A stretch of DNA of 64,000 nucleotides. Source: Haematobia irritans (lineage: Eukaryota; Arthropoda; Insecta; Diptera; Muscidae). Within the stretch, counting starts at the first letter, position 1. Each line of letters begins with the position of its first letter. The position numbers were made by a program, and so were the translations under genes. Positions 33,429-45,278 of the stretch are shown here, piece by piece. Where the stretch lies: NCBI RefSeq assembly GCF_050003625.1, contig NC_134398.1, positions 67,402,891-67,466,890 of the forward strand, read 5' to 3'. Below the pieces are notes generated by a model, which was not told the origin of the DNA, did no database searches, and saw only the letters and a program-made list of their open reading frames with translations.

Positions 33429-36164
33429 ATGAAAATAGTTTTTGCAAATGTCAATTTAGTGGTATAACGACTGAAGAGACATTATCTTAAATTATTTTTA
33501 GATAGACATTGTCCTGATGTCATGCTTATGGCCGAACATTAGTTGAATTCAGGACACGTGTTTGCTATGGATGGGTATTCGATATATACTCAAATTAGGC
33601 GCGAACGTGCAGGGGGCGGTGCGGCCGTGTTAGTTAAAGACTCGATTAGGAGCGAACGATTGGAAATAGATTTAGGTTCAATAGAGGGAACGTGTGTAAA
33701 GATACATAGAATAGACGGTAACCATCTCTATGTTATCTCGCTATATTGTGCGCCAAATGCAAATTATGTTGCATCTGATTTGGACACAATCGCATCATTG
33801 GCATCAGCTAATGATGCTGTCGTCGCGGCTGACCTCAATGCCAGAAATATTGACTGGGGAGGAAGCACGACATGCGCTAGAGGCCGGTTAATTAGTGATT
33901 TTCTGTTGAGTTGTCCTGATTTAGGGATAATTCCAACAGAAGGGCCAACAAGAATCGATAGGAGCACCAGCTCTTTTATCGATATTTGTATTGCATCTGC
34001 TGGAATAATTGTTCCAAATGCTAATGGTCGAATTAGGACATTAGACTACGAGTCTGACCACAGAGCTCTAGAGATTATTATCTAGCGGCGAAACGGTTGA
34101 TAGGGAACGCGAGTTTATTTATAATTATCGGCGTATGGATAGGCGACGTTTTAATCGATCGTTGAATAGGGCATTAGAGGACTGTCAACTGCCAGTGGAT
34201 CGAAATGCGACTTGCTCAGAAATCGATGCTTGCATTGATGCTATGGGCGAGGCTAGGGATGCATCTATTCCCAACATTCGTCCTGGGAATAGAGGCCCAA
34301 GACAGTTGCCACCTCATGTCCTCGAGATAATAGCTCGAAAGAAGAGGCTGAGAAGAACTCTTCACAGAACGGTTAATCTTTTGAGGTATGACATACTAAA
34401 AGCGGAAATTCGCGAACTGGATTCGGTGATTAGTTCGGCTATTAGGGACTATGAAGAAGAACGAAACATTCGTTTTCTTCGTAGTATCCGCGTTAACGAT
34501 CGGGTATATAGCAGAGTTAAATCTGCTATCGGTTTAAATCGAAAAGCATCAATTCCTGACTTGAAGACGGATGATGGATTGATGGTTTCGCAGGATTGCC
34601 GTAAAGCTGATCTCTTGGCCGACGTGGTACAAGGTGATTTGGCTGATGTGGCCGATCGGGGAATGCCGATTGATACAACTGTTAGGGAAAATATTTTTCC
34701 CTTGGTTGATAGAAACCCCTTAGTTCAATTTTCGCCGTACCTTACGGCTGATGGTGAAATAAGGGATGTTAGCGCCGCGAATAGAAATAGGTTCGTTTCG
34801 TGGGATAGAATTAGGACAGCTTTGAGATCTAGAAAAAATCTCAAATCTAGTGGCGAGGATAAAATTCCTGATGTGGTGTTAAGGAGAACTGACCACTACA
34901 CATGGAAATATCTCGCGATTTTATATAACCACTGCATAAATATTGGTTATTTTCCGGCTTTTTGGAAGAGGGCGATCACCGTCCCCATCCTAAAGGCAGG
35001 AAAAGATCCAACTAGTAGCAGAAGTTATAGACCAATTAGTTTACTGTCATCGCTCGGTAAACTTTTTGAGTATTTCATACTCGACGGTATTAGGGAGACG
35101 CTAGACGATAGGTCGATCTTGTCTGATAGCCAATTCGGCTTTAGACAAGGGCTCTCCACAACACATGCTCTGACAGTGCTCGGGGATCATGTGGTTAGGT
35201 CGCTCAATAGACGTCGCGTGACTATCGCCGTTGGTCTCGACTTCTCTAGGGCATTTGATAGTGTCTGGCATGATGGTGTACCTCAGGACTCTTTACTGGG
35301 TCCGGTCTTGTACAACCTTTTTATTAGTGATATACGCAACCACCATCTAGAGATTTACTCCTGATATATGCTGATGACATATTTGTTGCAGCATCAGGGG
35401 AATTATCTACATATTTTGATATGTGGCGACTAAGGCTTAATGTGGACAAGTGTGAGGGTGTGATCTTCAAAGGCAATAGGCGAAACTTGTATCCTCGCTC
35501 TAGAAGATATGAGCCAACCATTGCAATTAGTGATCGCACTAATCGCACTTGCGAAAACATTAAATACTTAGGCGTGATTCTTCAAGGAAGATTTGATTTT
35601 GTCTCGCATATAGGTTATCTTCTTGACAATGTTAGGAGGATGTTCTTCTGCTATTTGGGCATCTTTCGACGCTCAAATGGCCTGAGTAAGGAGGTGAAAC
35701 TATTGATTTATCGACTAATCATTAGGCCAATCATCGCCAACGCCTTTCCAATTTGGTATGGAATTTCTTCCCACCAAATGGAATTGCTCAGAGTATGGGA
35801 GAGGAAGATTTTAGCTTCTTGTGTAGGTTTAGGGCCTGTTAGAGGAGAAGATGGGATATGGCGGAGACCTTCTAACCAATCCATCTACGACTCTGCAGGA
35901 ATTGATAGGATTGACGTATTTCTGATTAGAAATGCATTAAATTTTCTAGATAGGGCATCTTTTGTAGATAACCCGTTAGTTAGGGGTTGCTTGATAGAGG
36001 ACATCAGTCCAGCCAACCTTCCTCATATGACATATAAACCACCGATATGTTTGTTACAGTTAGATAGACAGGGACTTCTCTTTAGGGATGAGAGGCTTGT
36101 TTTCTATCATAGACGTTATGGTACGCTAGACGTGGACGGCACTGTTTACAGTTTAGCACAATAG
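33429..36164 (+). pseudogene. Copy B ORF2: AP-endonuclease plus reverse transcriptase
   Basis: ATG at 33429 follows the ORF1 stop by four bases and opens MKIVFANVNLVV, frameshifting soon after. The endonuclease block holds DLNARNIDWGG and DYESDHRAL (catalytic His). A stop at 34083 precedes the RT part, which is open for 409 codons (34135-35364): KNLKSSGEDKIPDVVL, YRPISLLSSLGKLFEYF, DSQFGFRQGLSTTHAL and LDFSRAFDSVWHDG. The next residues are VPQDSLLGPVLYNLF, so about 60 residues are deleted and PQG has become PQD. IYADDIFVAASG lies in another frame, and the thumb (35421-36164) is intact to VYSLAQ. Confidence 0.87.
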
Positions 36165-36569
36165 TAACTCTAAGGTGAATTATAAATATATATTTTTTTT
36201 TATTGATTTTTAGTTTTAAGTAAAATAATAATAAAAAGGTTATGGCATCTGTTTTTATTAGTCAATTTTCAAGGATATTATGTTTAATGTAGAAAATTTT
36301 GAAATAGAGACTAGCTTAAATAAATAGTATTAATTAATGTATTAAAAAGATAAATTTAGAAAAGTATTATATATACGCTAAATATTAGGCACTATATATG
36401 TACGTATGTAGTTGAAAAATGTAGTTGTAAGGTTTCAACTGTATTAGTTTAAAAAAATATTGACCAATAAAACCTAAATTTGAAAATTGGCTTAACTCGC
36501 TGCCTACGATTCAATTCTCACTTTTCCAAGTAAGAACCAAATTTTGCCAAATTTTTGAAGCCGGGTGTA

Positions 36570-36745
36570 GGGATATCTTTGCGGGGGTTCCGCAGGGGTC
36601 GTTATTGGGCCCAGTTCTATTCAATATCTTTCTGAGCGATTTGCCTCAGCCGACAACTGGCGACCTTCTCCTGGTGTACGCTGATGATATACTCGTTGCT
36701 GCATCAGGAGTGGCCGCTAGTACGGTAAATGAAAGGTTGAATACA
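36570..36745 (+). pseudogene. Copy C RT fragment, catalytic loop
   Basis: The frame encodes AGVPQGSLLGPVLFNIFLSD and LLLVYADDILVAASGVAAST, which include the PQG loop and the intact YADD catalytic pair of the reverse transcriptase palm. It runs to VNERLN, where the Tigger element starts. This is the best preserved YADD loop of copies A to C. The upstream fingers are missing because the LINE is truncated near 36555. Confidence 0.85.
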
Positions 36746-39131
36746 GTGGGTAACGGATATAAGAAAGTCAGAAAATCCCGCTATTTTTTTTCTTATATGC
36801 GTTTTTTTCTTATAGACAATTATTGCATATAAGAAAAATGTTTCTTATAAGCATATATATGTATATAAGAAAAAAGTTTCTTATAAGCATACACATTTTT
36901 ATAAGAAATTTCTTTCTTATAGGAATATATTTCACAAAAATCTCTTTAAGAAAAATGTAACAAAATTTCGGTTTATAGTTTTATTATATTTTTATTAAAA
37001 AAAAGGTAAAAATTAAAATTTAAGAACTCTAATCTGAACAATTAGAATAAAATAAACAAAATCTAAGAAAATTCAGTAATGTATGTACCTTTTATAGGTG
37101 CTTAGTTTTACAGTATTGTGTGATACCACTAATGGTTTAGCTTCGATTTAAAAGAATCTTAAAATAAAAAAGTAACAAATAACTTCAATATAATAAAATA
37201 AACAAAACAAAAATAAAACTAATTCAGTCTGTATGTACTTTTTAAGGGTATTTGGTTTCATAGTATTTTCTAGTTCACTAATTGCTTAAGTTCGATTTGA
37301 AATAATCTTTTATTTTTCTTTGAATTAATGTCCTATCTCTTTCGTCATATAAAATTTTTTCGATGTTACAGATGTCGTCATTACACTCCATATATTGTTT
37401 TAGAACAAAGAGGGCTTGTAGAGCTTCTCCTCTGCTTGGTTTACTTGTTTCCGATATCTCAACTTCTTCTTCTTCGAGTATTTCTTCTTCCTCTTCTTGT
37501 ATTTCTTTAATTATTTCATTATCGCATAGCATACCAAAGCAGTCAGTGTTTTCCAAATCTGCAATTTCTTCGAAGAAAGATCTGTATTCTTCGTCTAGCG
37601 GATTTTCAGTAGTTTCGATATCGTCTGTTTCGTTGTTCTTAAACATACCAGCCTTTTTGAAACAATTTTTTATAGTCTGTGGTGTTACAAGCCACCATGA
37701 GCGTTTTGCGATATATAACGCTCTTAGAATTGTTATGCTTTTTAAAAAATTGTGCATACAATCACCTTCAATTGCTAGTATTTGTTCTCGAATCAGGCAT
37801 TTGCGATAATGAGCTTTGAATGACTGGATGATACCTTAAACCATAAATCAAAACAGTTATTAAAATGTGAATAAATATTGTACGCTCCCAATACAAACCT
37901 TGATCTAGAGGTTGAATTAAACTAGTGGTACATGGTGGCAGAAATACAATTTCAATGTTTTCTGGTATAAAATCAAGTTTATGACATGAAGCATTATCGA
38001 TTAAAAGCAAAATTTTTCTCTTTTTCTTTTGTAATTTTACGTCTATTTCTTTAATTACTTCTGACCATATAGCACAGGTCATCCAAGCCTTTTTGTTATA
38101 TTTGTAAGGAATAGGAATGCTTTTGCCACGAAAACATCTTGGTTGTTTGTACTTTCCGATGGAATATACGTATTTGTCGGAACCAGTTGCATTACATATA
38201 AAAAGAAGTGTTATTCTGTCTTTCGGTGTCTTGAGTCCGTTGGTGTGCTCACCACTGTAACCAAAAGATCCATTAGGCAGTGCCTTATAAAAAAGACCAG
38301 TCTCATCTGCATTGTAAATGTCATCCAATTCATATTTGTCCAACAATCGAGGCAATACATTTATTTTGAAAACATCAGCAGATTCTGTGTCGGCTGAAGC
38401 TGCCTCTCCGTGACGTTTTCGAAAGACTATATTTTCATTTTTCTTCCACCGTTGAAGCCATCCAATATTAGCGTTAAAGTCTGGAATGTCTAGTTGTACA
38501 GCAAATTGTTGGGCCTTTTCGAGGAGGATAGGTCCAGTCACTTGAGCGCCCTTGTGATTCATTTGTTCAAACCACTTTGATATTGCTTTATTTAGAGACT
38601 CATATTTTGGTTTTCTTTCTCTCTTTTTGTTTAAATTTTTCAATACGGAATAGTTTTTTTCGATTTCTTTTGAGTTTTTTATTATTTTTGACAATGTTGA
38701 GATCGCAATGTTATATTCTTTTGCAACTTCACTTCTTTTTTTTCCGCGTTGTATTTCTTGCAATAGTTTAATTTTTGTTTTCAATGGTAATGTGTTCCTT
38801 TGCTTAATTGCGTCCATCTTTCATACGTACAATAAACACCGAACACAAACCAAAAATAAATAGAAATGCATGTCTAGTGTTGCCGTTGAAAAAGAATATT
38901 TAGTGTTGCCGACACATAAAAAAAAGTTTCTTATAGGAATTTCTTTTTAATGGGATTTTGGTCTTGGGTGATTGCCAGATTGTTCTTTTATCAGTTTTTT
39001 TCTTATACACGTTTTTCTTATATGAAACATTTCTCAAACCAAAACACAGCAAAAAGACACGGTGTTTTTGCTACACTTTCTTATATGCGTTTTTTTCTTA
39101 TATGAGATGTGCTTATATCCGTTACCCACTG
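36744..39131 (-). mobile_element. Tigger/pogo-type DNA transposon, apparently intact
   Basis: Terminal inverted repeats are a perfect 20 bp: CAGTGGGTAACGGATATAAG at the left, exact reverse complement at the right. The element is flanked by TA (36742-36743 and 39132-39133) and is 2388 bp. Subterminal regions on both sides carry many tttcttata words (about 36780-36930 and 38925-39120), candidate transposase binding sites. It encodes one transposase on the minus strand. Confidence 0.95.
37278..38817 (-). CDS. Tigger/pogo-like transposase, two exons
   Basis: Exon 1 is 38817-37899 and exon 2 is 37834-37278; the 64-bp intron 37898-37835 has GTTTGT at its start and TTTAAG at its end. The spliced frame is 1476 nt, 491 residues, with no internal stop. 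Residues 1-55 are a helix-turn-helix (TLSKIIKNSKEI) and about 75-140 a CENPB-type DNA-binding part (GWLQRWKKNENIVFRKRHGE). The DDE core holds NADETGLFY (D171), LLLIDNASCH (D274) and QPLDQG (D305), a DD30D spacing. Across the splice the sequence becomes PLDQGIIQSFKAHYRKCLI, the usual continuation in this family. The C-terminus has an acidic run (EEEEEILEEEEVEISE). Without splicing, the frame departs after PLDQG into a non-homologous tail. The product would cut and paste this element and relatives at TA sites. Confidence 0.9.
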
Positions 39132-39133
39132 TA

Positions 39134-39874
39134 GATACTTGGGGGTACTGGCGGGCTATTTTGGGCATTGGAGATTGGATCTTAATGTGGACAAATGCGA
39201 AGGTATTATCTTCAAGGGCAAGAGAAGGCTTCTGTTCCCCAGCTCTAGGGGTTTCAGACCTTGTCTCGTCATTGGAGATCGACCAATTCGCATTAGTGAC
39301 CACATTAAGTATCTAGGTTCTCTAGACATATTGATTACCTTCTGGCTAAGTCAAAGAAAATTTTCTGGGGCTACCAGAAGATCTTCCGTATGTCGGGGGC
39401 CTCAGCACGGAGGTGAAGCTACTCCTCTACAGGCAGGTGGTCAGGCCGATAGCGTCTTATGCTTTTCCGGTATGGTGGGGGGTGACTTCCGCCCAGATGG
39501 AGAGGCTGAGGAGGTGGGAGAGAAGGGTGCTCTCGTCGTGTTTGGCCATGTTTCCCGTCAGGGCTGAGGACGGCACGTGGAGGAGGCCGCCTTGTAGGGA
39601 AATTTATAGGGCCGCGGATATGGAGAGAATCGATGTCTTTCTGGTTAGATTAGCACTTGGCTTCCTCGAGAACTCGTCTAGCTTGGCCAATGGACTGGTG
39701 AGTAGGGCACTCGGACGGGATTTCGACGTCGACAGGGTAGTCTATCCACCACCGGTGGCATTGCTAGCTCTCCATGAGCAAAATAGATTATTTAGGGACC
39801 AGAATCTTCGATTTTACCATAGAAGACTAGGATCGCTGGATATCGACGACACAGTGTATATTGTAGATCAATGA
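39134..39874 (+). pseudogene. Copy C RT thumb and C-terminus
   Basis: Resumes directly after the Tigger element: YLGVLAGYFGHWRLDLNVD, KCEGIIFKGKRRLLFPSSRG, then a frameshift near 39330. The second part (from 39413) reads LLLYRQVVRPIASYAFPVWW, RRWERRVLSSCLAMF, the RIDVFLVRLALGF block and the family ending RFYHRRLGSLDIDDTVYIVDQ split by no stop. One frameshift apart, this is well preserved, so copy C is a fairly young insertion. Confidence 0.85.
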
Positions 39875-40307
39875 CCTAGTGGTCACATCACCTTTTGTAA
39901 ATATTTTTGTAAATAGTTAATCTTAAGTTTTATATATATACATCTTCTCTTAGTTTTTTGTTTCATTATTTAATTTTCTTTTAATTTTCTTTAATTTTCT
40001 TTCACACAAAAATGTACAAGGAATCCTTTTTTAATACCTATTTTCAGGAATAATATTGTTATAGTTTTTAAGTTAAAGTAAAGAGAGGCCAAGTACGCTT
40101 GAGTCTATATACCGTACTAGTGAAAAAGACCTAGATAATATAATATAGTTAGGTATAATATTAGAATAATGACAAATGTTATGTATATAGAGAAAGGTAA
40201 AAATAAAAAATTGTTTCAGTCTAAAAAAAAAAAAATTGTTTCAGTCAAATTTTTGAAGACTACTATTTCTTCTCAAAAATGCACGAAAGTAATCTAATCT
40301 AATAAAT

Positions 40308-41273
40308 TTTGGGAAGCTGTTTGAGGGGTTCATCTTGAGGAGGGTCGAAAGGTTTGTTGAGGACGGGGGTTCTTTCCGATTCGCAGTTTGGGTTTAGGTC
40401 GGGGCTCTCTTCTGCTCACGACCTCTCTGTTTTGTCCGGTTTTGTAGTTCGTGGCTTCGATAGGAAGCACGGCACTATGGCTGTGGGCCGGGATCTCTCC
40501 AAGGCCTTCGGTTTGGCATGATGGACTGCTTTTCAAGATGAAGTCATTCGGATTTGACGATCAGACCTGTAGATTGGTTGCAAGTTTCCTGAGGGGACGC
40601 TCATTCAGTGTCAGGGTGGGGAAGGAATTTTCTGCGGAGCGATCCGTTCGGGCAGGGGTGCCCCAAGGGTCTCTGCTTGGTCCTATGTTGTATAACATAT
40701 AACCTAGTGACATTCTCCATCCGCCCTCAGGGGGCTTGCTACTGAGCTATGCTGATGATGTTTTGGTCGCCTGTTCGGGACCCAGGGCCAGCTCGGTGGC
40801 TGCTGCGCTTAACGCGTACTTGGATGAGTTGCACGGGTTCTTCACGACGTGGGGGCTTTCACTCAATGTGTCGAAATATTCGGCTATTGTGTTTAGGGCT
40901 CGCACGGGGGATGTTTATCCCAACTTTAGGACCTACCGGACGACCTTCACGGTCGGCGGGGGTGGCGTTGAGGTTGCTGATACCATAAAATGATGGTAAG
41001 TTGGAGTTTCACAGACATGTTGATCATGTGCTGTCCAAGGCGAAGGGGGTGTACTCGTCTGTCCAAGGCGAAGGGGGTGTAGTCTCGTTTCTGAGTACCT
41101 GGCTTGTGAGGGCGATCTTGAGACGCTGTCGGGCAGGAGGCACCTGCCACCAGCGGCGCTTCTCAGGCTACATGAAGAGGGCGGATTGTATAATGGTGAG
41201 ACCTTGCTGTTTTACCATAGGAGGCATGGTACCTTGGATGTGACGGACACTGTGTACCGCATGACACAGTGAT
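40308..41273 (+). pseudogene. Copy D RT fragment
   Basis: Frames encode FGFRSGLSSAHDLSVLSG, VGRDLSKAFGSVWHDGLLFK (palm Asp retained as GRDLSKAF, the usual FDSV changed to FGSV), [31 protein letters not shown] and LSLNVSKYSAIVFRARTGD. After ADTIK a stop appears (TGA at 40992). A deletion joins SKAKGVY-type sequence to the last block, which reads LLFYHRRHGTLDVTDTVYRMTQ in another frame, ending at 41273. A 26-bp word (gtccaaggcgaagggggtgta...) is doubled near 41035-41078. Confidence 0.82.
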
Positions 41274-41790
41274 GAATGGGCATACACGACGAGTGTATGC
41301 TCTGTAAATATTGTATATAGTTTTATTGTATATGTCGAAATATTCGGCTATTGTGTTTAGGGCTCGCACGGGGGATGTTTATCCCAACTTTAGGACCTAC
41401 CGGACGACCTTCACGGTCGGCGGGTGTGGCGTTGAGGTTGCTGATACCATCAAATGATGGTAAGTTGGAGTTTCACAGACATGTTGATCATGTGCTGTCC
41501 AAGGCGAAGGGGGTGTACTCGTCTGTCCAAGGCGAAGGAGGTGTAGTCTTGTTTCTGAGTACCTGGCTTGTGAGGGCGATCTTGAGACGCTGTCGGGCAG
41601 GAGGCACCTGCCACCAGCGGCGCTTCTCAGGCTACATGAAGAGGGCGGATTGTATAATGGTGAGACCTTGCTGTTTTACCATAGGAGGCATGGTACCTTG
41701 GATGTGACGGACACTGTGTACCGCATGACACAGTGATGAATGGGCATACACGACGAGTGTATGCTCTGTAAATATTGTATATAGTTTTAT
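40871..41790 (+). repeat. 464-bp tandem duplication inside LINE copy D
   Basis: Unit 1 is 40871-41334 and unit 2 is 41335-41790. Differences seen by eye are few: gggggtggc/gggtgtggc, taaaatgatgg/tcaaatgatgg, gggggtgtagtctcg/ggaggtgtagtcttg. The near identity means a recent duplication, or possibly an assembly effect. Confidence 0.93.
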
Positions 41791-42684
41791 TTTATTTTAG
41801 TTTTATTTATTCATTTAATTTAAAGAAACCTTGAAGTTGCTCTTTTTTAATTTTCCTGATTTTTGGAGCCATTGTAGTAGAAGATAAACTTGTAAGAAGC
41901 AGAAAATATCAATCTTAATTTGAATTAGAATTTAAGTAGAAGTTGTAGATGCAGGAACTAGTAGAGTACTGTATAGGGTTATGTAAGAATCTAGAAGTAA
42001 GCTACCTTTTATATTAGTATGTAAGTTTTTTGGAAATAAAAAAGCTATTTCGAAACTGAAACTGACAAGATCTCAGAGATTAAATTCTTTGTTTCAAACT
42101 ATCACCTTCGAGATTAAATTTTGCTTCAAACTAGTGTTAAAGAACAAAAAAAATCTCTTTTGAACAGTGTAAAAAGTGTTAAGTGAAGTGGAATTGTGCT
42201 TAATAGTGCAAATACCAGAAAGAAAAGCTGGATAGCTGCAAGGAAGGCAGAAATGTATTATCTGCTGTGAGTGCCAGTTGCAGTGGTGTAAGCTGTAACC
42301 ATAATTTTGTTGGAGTGTTGGGGTATAATTCTCCCTCTACCAGTGAAGTGTCAAACGCAAGCAATAGACTTCTAACAGCGACTGCGTTGCCAACACCAAC
42401 TGGAGGTGTTGCCAACACCAATTTTGAATCTTACCATTTAACAACGAATCAGTTGAATGGACAACTAGCCATGTCTATAACGGCTAATGAAGCATCGTGC
42501 GATGTTGATAACACCGCACAGTTTAATGCCACAAATAATGATGGTTAGGTTAGGTTAGGTTAAAGTGGCAGCCCGATTAAATTTCAGGCTCACTTTGACT
42601 ATTCAGTCCATTGTGATACCACATTTATCTAAAAGTACCTATTACATATGGGCACTTCTAGTCTTAACCACTGAACCTTCTCTA

Positions 42685-45278
42685 TTATTTACTTTTGTGG
42701 AACCAACCAGATTGCTCCAAAAACATTAACAAACTGCTTAAGTTAACGTTTTCCAGGTCCGCCAGTAATCTAAAGCTATATGCTCCTAAAATTCGCTTAC
42801 GCCTTACACAAAAAGCAGGACACTCACACAAGAGATGTTTTATTGATTCCTTTTCCTCCACATCATGACAGCTTATACAATAGTCATTATACTTCGCACC
42901 TATAGTTTTTGCAAATTCGCATATCAGGCAGCGACCCGTTATAGCAGATATCAGGAGTGCTTTTTGACGTCCCCACTTTTTTCCTATTGCCTTTTTACAC
43001 GAGTATAAAGCTAACCTGGCTTTTCTCGTCCTCTCTTCAATATTAAGCCTAAAATTCAGCTGCCTGTCCAAAATAACGCCAAGGTATTTTGCACACTCAC
43101 CAAAGGGAATTTCAGTACCCCCTCAGGAAATGGGCCTAACCGTGGGAGTTTTGCGATCTTTGCAATACATGACTAGTTCTGTCTTTGCTGGATTTACACC
43201 AAGACCATTATCTTTCGCCTATTTCTCAGTCATCCGGAGAGCTCTCTGTATAATATCTCTGATTGTGGATGGGAGTTTTCCCCTGACTGGTAGCGCCACA
43301 TCATCTGCGTATGCCACCATTTTATCCTTTCTTTTTCTAGGGAAACCAGAAGGTTGTTTATAGCAACATTCCAAAGAAGAGGTGAAAGAACTCCTCCTTG
43401 GGGAGTGCCTCTGTTCACATACCTTTGTATGTTTGTTTGCCCTAGTGTGGCTGAAAAACGTCTCTTTATTAGAAGTTCGTCTAACAGCCTAAGTATACCT
43501 GGATCAACATTCAGAGTTGTCTGTCCATTTAATATCGAGCTCGGATGGACATTATTGAACGCCCCTTCGATGTCTAGAAACGCCACGATTGTGTATTCTT
43601 TGACAGATAGTGAGCTTTCAATAAAGCTGACTAGTTCATGCAATGCGGTCTCAGTAGACCTGCCCTTCGAGTATGCATGCTGTCGTTTCGAGAGCAAACT
43701 TGAATCCACGCTAGTTCTAAGATACATGTCTATCATCCTCTCCAGAGTCTTAAGTAGGAATGAGGATAAGCTGATTGGTCGGAAATCCTTCGCACTCGAG
43801 TGAGAGGCTTTTCCCGCTTTAGGTATGAAGACGACTTTTGTTTCCCTCCACTTTTCTGGAATATATGCTAAGTTTACACATCGTTTATATATCACCGTCA
43901 ACCAGGGGATAATTCTTTCAGCCGCTGCTTGTAATTCCGCCGGAGTAATTCCACCAGGTCCGGGGGATTTGAATGGTCCAAAGCTATTTAAAGCCCATTT
44001 TATTCTAGATTCCGACACAATTTCCCGCTGAGCCTCTGTTACATCGCCAGAACATGGTTAAACCGTCTGATTTCCAGGAAAGTGTGTGTCCAAAAGTACC
44101 TCCAACGTCTCCTCACTGGACGTTGTCCAAATTCCCTCCGATGTTTTAATGAAACCTGGAGCGGTGTTAGTGGATGCTAGTACCTTCCGTAGTCTGGAAG
44201 ACTCTGATGTGTTCTCAATACTGCTACAGTAATCATCCCAAGAGTTTTGTTGAGACCTTCTCAGTTTTACTTTATATGCTCTCAGATTCATCTTGTAAGT
44301 GTCCCAATCCTCCGGAGCTCTTGTGGACTTTGCTTTGTTAAAGAGCTTCCTGCAGAATTTCCTCATATTACTTAACTCCGTAGTCCAACATGGCGGCCGA
44401 TTTTTTCCCCTTGGCTTTCCTCTAGGACAAGCAGCTTTCAGTGACATGTTGAAGACCTTAGTAATCCGCTCCACTGTGTGTTCGATATCTTGCACAGTGC
44501 TCATATTTGTCTCTGGCATTTCCGGTATCATCAAATTGAACGATTCCCTATACCTATTCCAGTCAGCTTCCCTAACATTTGGCGGAAATATGGTCTTTGA
44601 AGTACGAACAGCCAATCTGAAACTGATGTAGCGATGATCTGAGAAGCTATGTTCCCTCAAAACTTGCCACTCAGATATCTTATCATTCAGTTCCGGAGAG
44701 ATCAACGTGACGTCCAAAACCTCTTGCCTGCTTCTGGTGACGAAGGTTGGTGCATCTCCCTTATTGCAAAATACCAGGTTAGTACGCAAAATAAACTCTA
44801 TTAGCGACTCTCCCCTTGCATTAGTATCACTACTTCCCCAAATACTATGATGTGCATTTGCATCGCATCCCATAATGAGTTTTGTCTTTGTTTTTAGTGA
44901 CTCCTCAACTAAGGTCTTAACGGCACAGGGTGGCATCTCCCTATCATGTCCCATGTAGACCGAAGATACCCAATATTTGCATTTGGATATATCTAGACTG
45001 GCTACGACAGTGTCTGCATTGCTCAATGAAGGAAGCAGAAACAAGTTTAGTTCGTTTTTAGCAATTATACATGCTCGATTTATATCGTTACCGGTATTAT
45101 GCAAAAGCTTGAAACCCGGAGTGCTTAATTCACAGATCTTGTTCTTATATATGTATGGTTCTTGAATAAGAACTATATCTATGTCTCCTTTCATCAGGAG
45201 AACTTTTAAGGCAGCACAAGCGGCCTTACAATTGTGAAGATTTATATGGAGGAACCGTAGAACCATCCAAATTTTCAA
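42685..45278 (-). pseudogene. RH2 ORF2: AP-endonuclease and RT, RNase H deleted
   Basis: Starts at or just inside 45278, overlapping ORF1 by about 50 bases: MVLRFLHINLHNCKAACAAL. The 406-codon frame holds the full endonuclease: VLIQEPYIYK, CDANAHHSIWGSSDTNARG and HSFSDHRYISFRLA (catalytic His). A stop and frameshift near 44050 lead into the RT frame: FGPFKSPGPGGITP, FRPISLSSFLLKTLERMID, VAFLDIEGAFNNV (palm Asp) and GTPQGGVLSPLLWNVAINN. Near 43330 a frameshift displaces VAYADDVA, and two stops follow in the thumb. The last frame (43071-42685) starts DRQLNFRLNIEERTRKARLA and jumps at KKWG to the Cys/His-rich tail (CISCHDVEEKESIKHLLCEC). Confidence 0.88.

Larger units (their letters stand above)
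31200..36480 (+). mobile_element. Jockey-like LINE copy B
   Basis: Plus-strand ORF1 (31262-33423, split by a hAT-type insertion), ORF2 (33429-36164) and an AT-rich 3' untranslated tail. ORF2 lacks about 180 bp between FDSVWHDG and VPQDSLLGP and is frameshifted after that, so the element is dead. Its distinct thumb sequence (KCEGVIFKGNRR) is close to copy C (KCEGIIFKGKRR). Confidence 0.85.
36555..40240 (+). mobile_element. Jockey-like LINE copy C (5'-truncated), split by a Tigger element
   Basis: LINE sequence is present at 36555-36743 and 39132-40240. It begins inside the RT (DIFAGVPQGSLLGPVLFNI), passes YADDILVAASG, is interrupted by the transposon at VNERLN, and resumes as RYLGVLAGYFGHWRLDLNVD. 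The frame is exact if the insert and one TA are removed. It ends with the thumb and a 3' tail with an A-run near 40225. Confidence 0.88.
40300..42060 (+). mobile_element. Jockey-like LINE copy D, deleted and partly tandem-duplicated
   Basis: Starts within the RT (GKLFEGFIL...) and runs through palm and thumb to VYRMTQ, then an AT-rich tail. A large part of the thumb is missing, and a 464-bp piece covering the remainder is present twice (40871-41334 and 41335-41790). The 5' end is truncated near 40308. Confidence 0.85.

Noticed and set aside
37363..38771. Plus-strand ORFs (up to 148 codons) opposite the Tigger transposase
   Set aside because: Antisense shadows; Ser/Phe-rich translation of acidic and Lys-rich codons.
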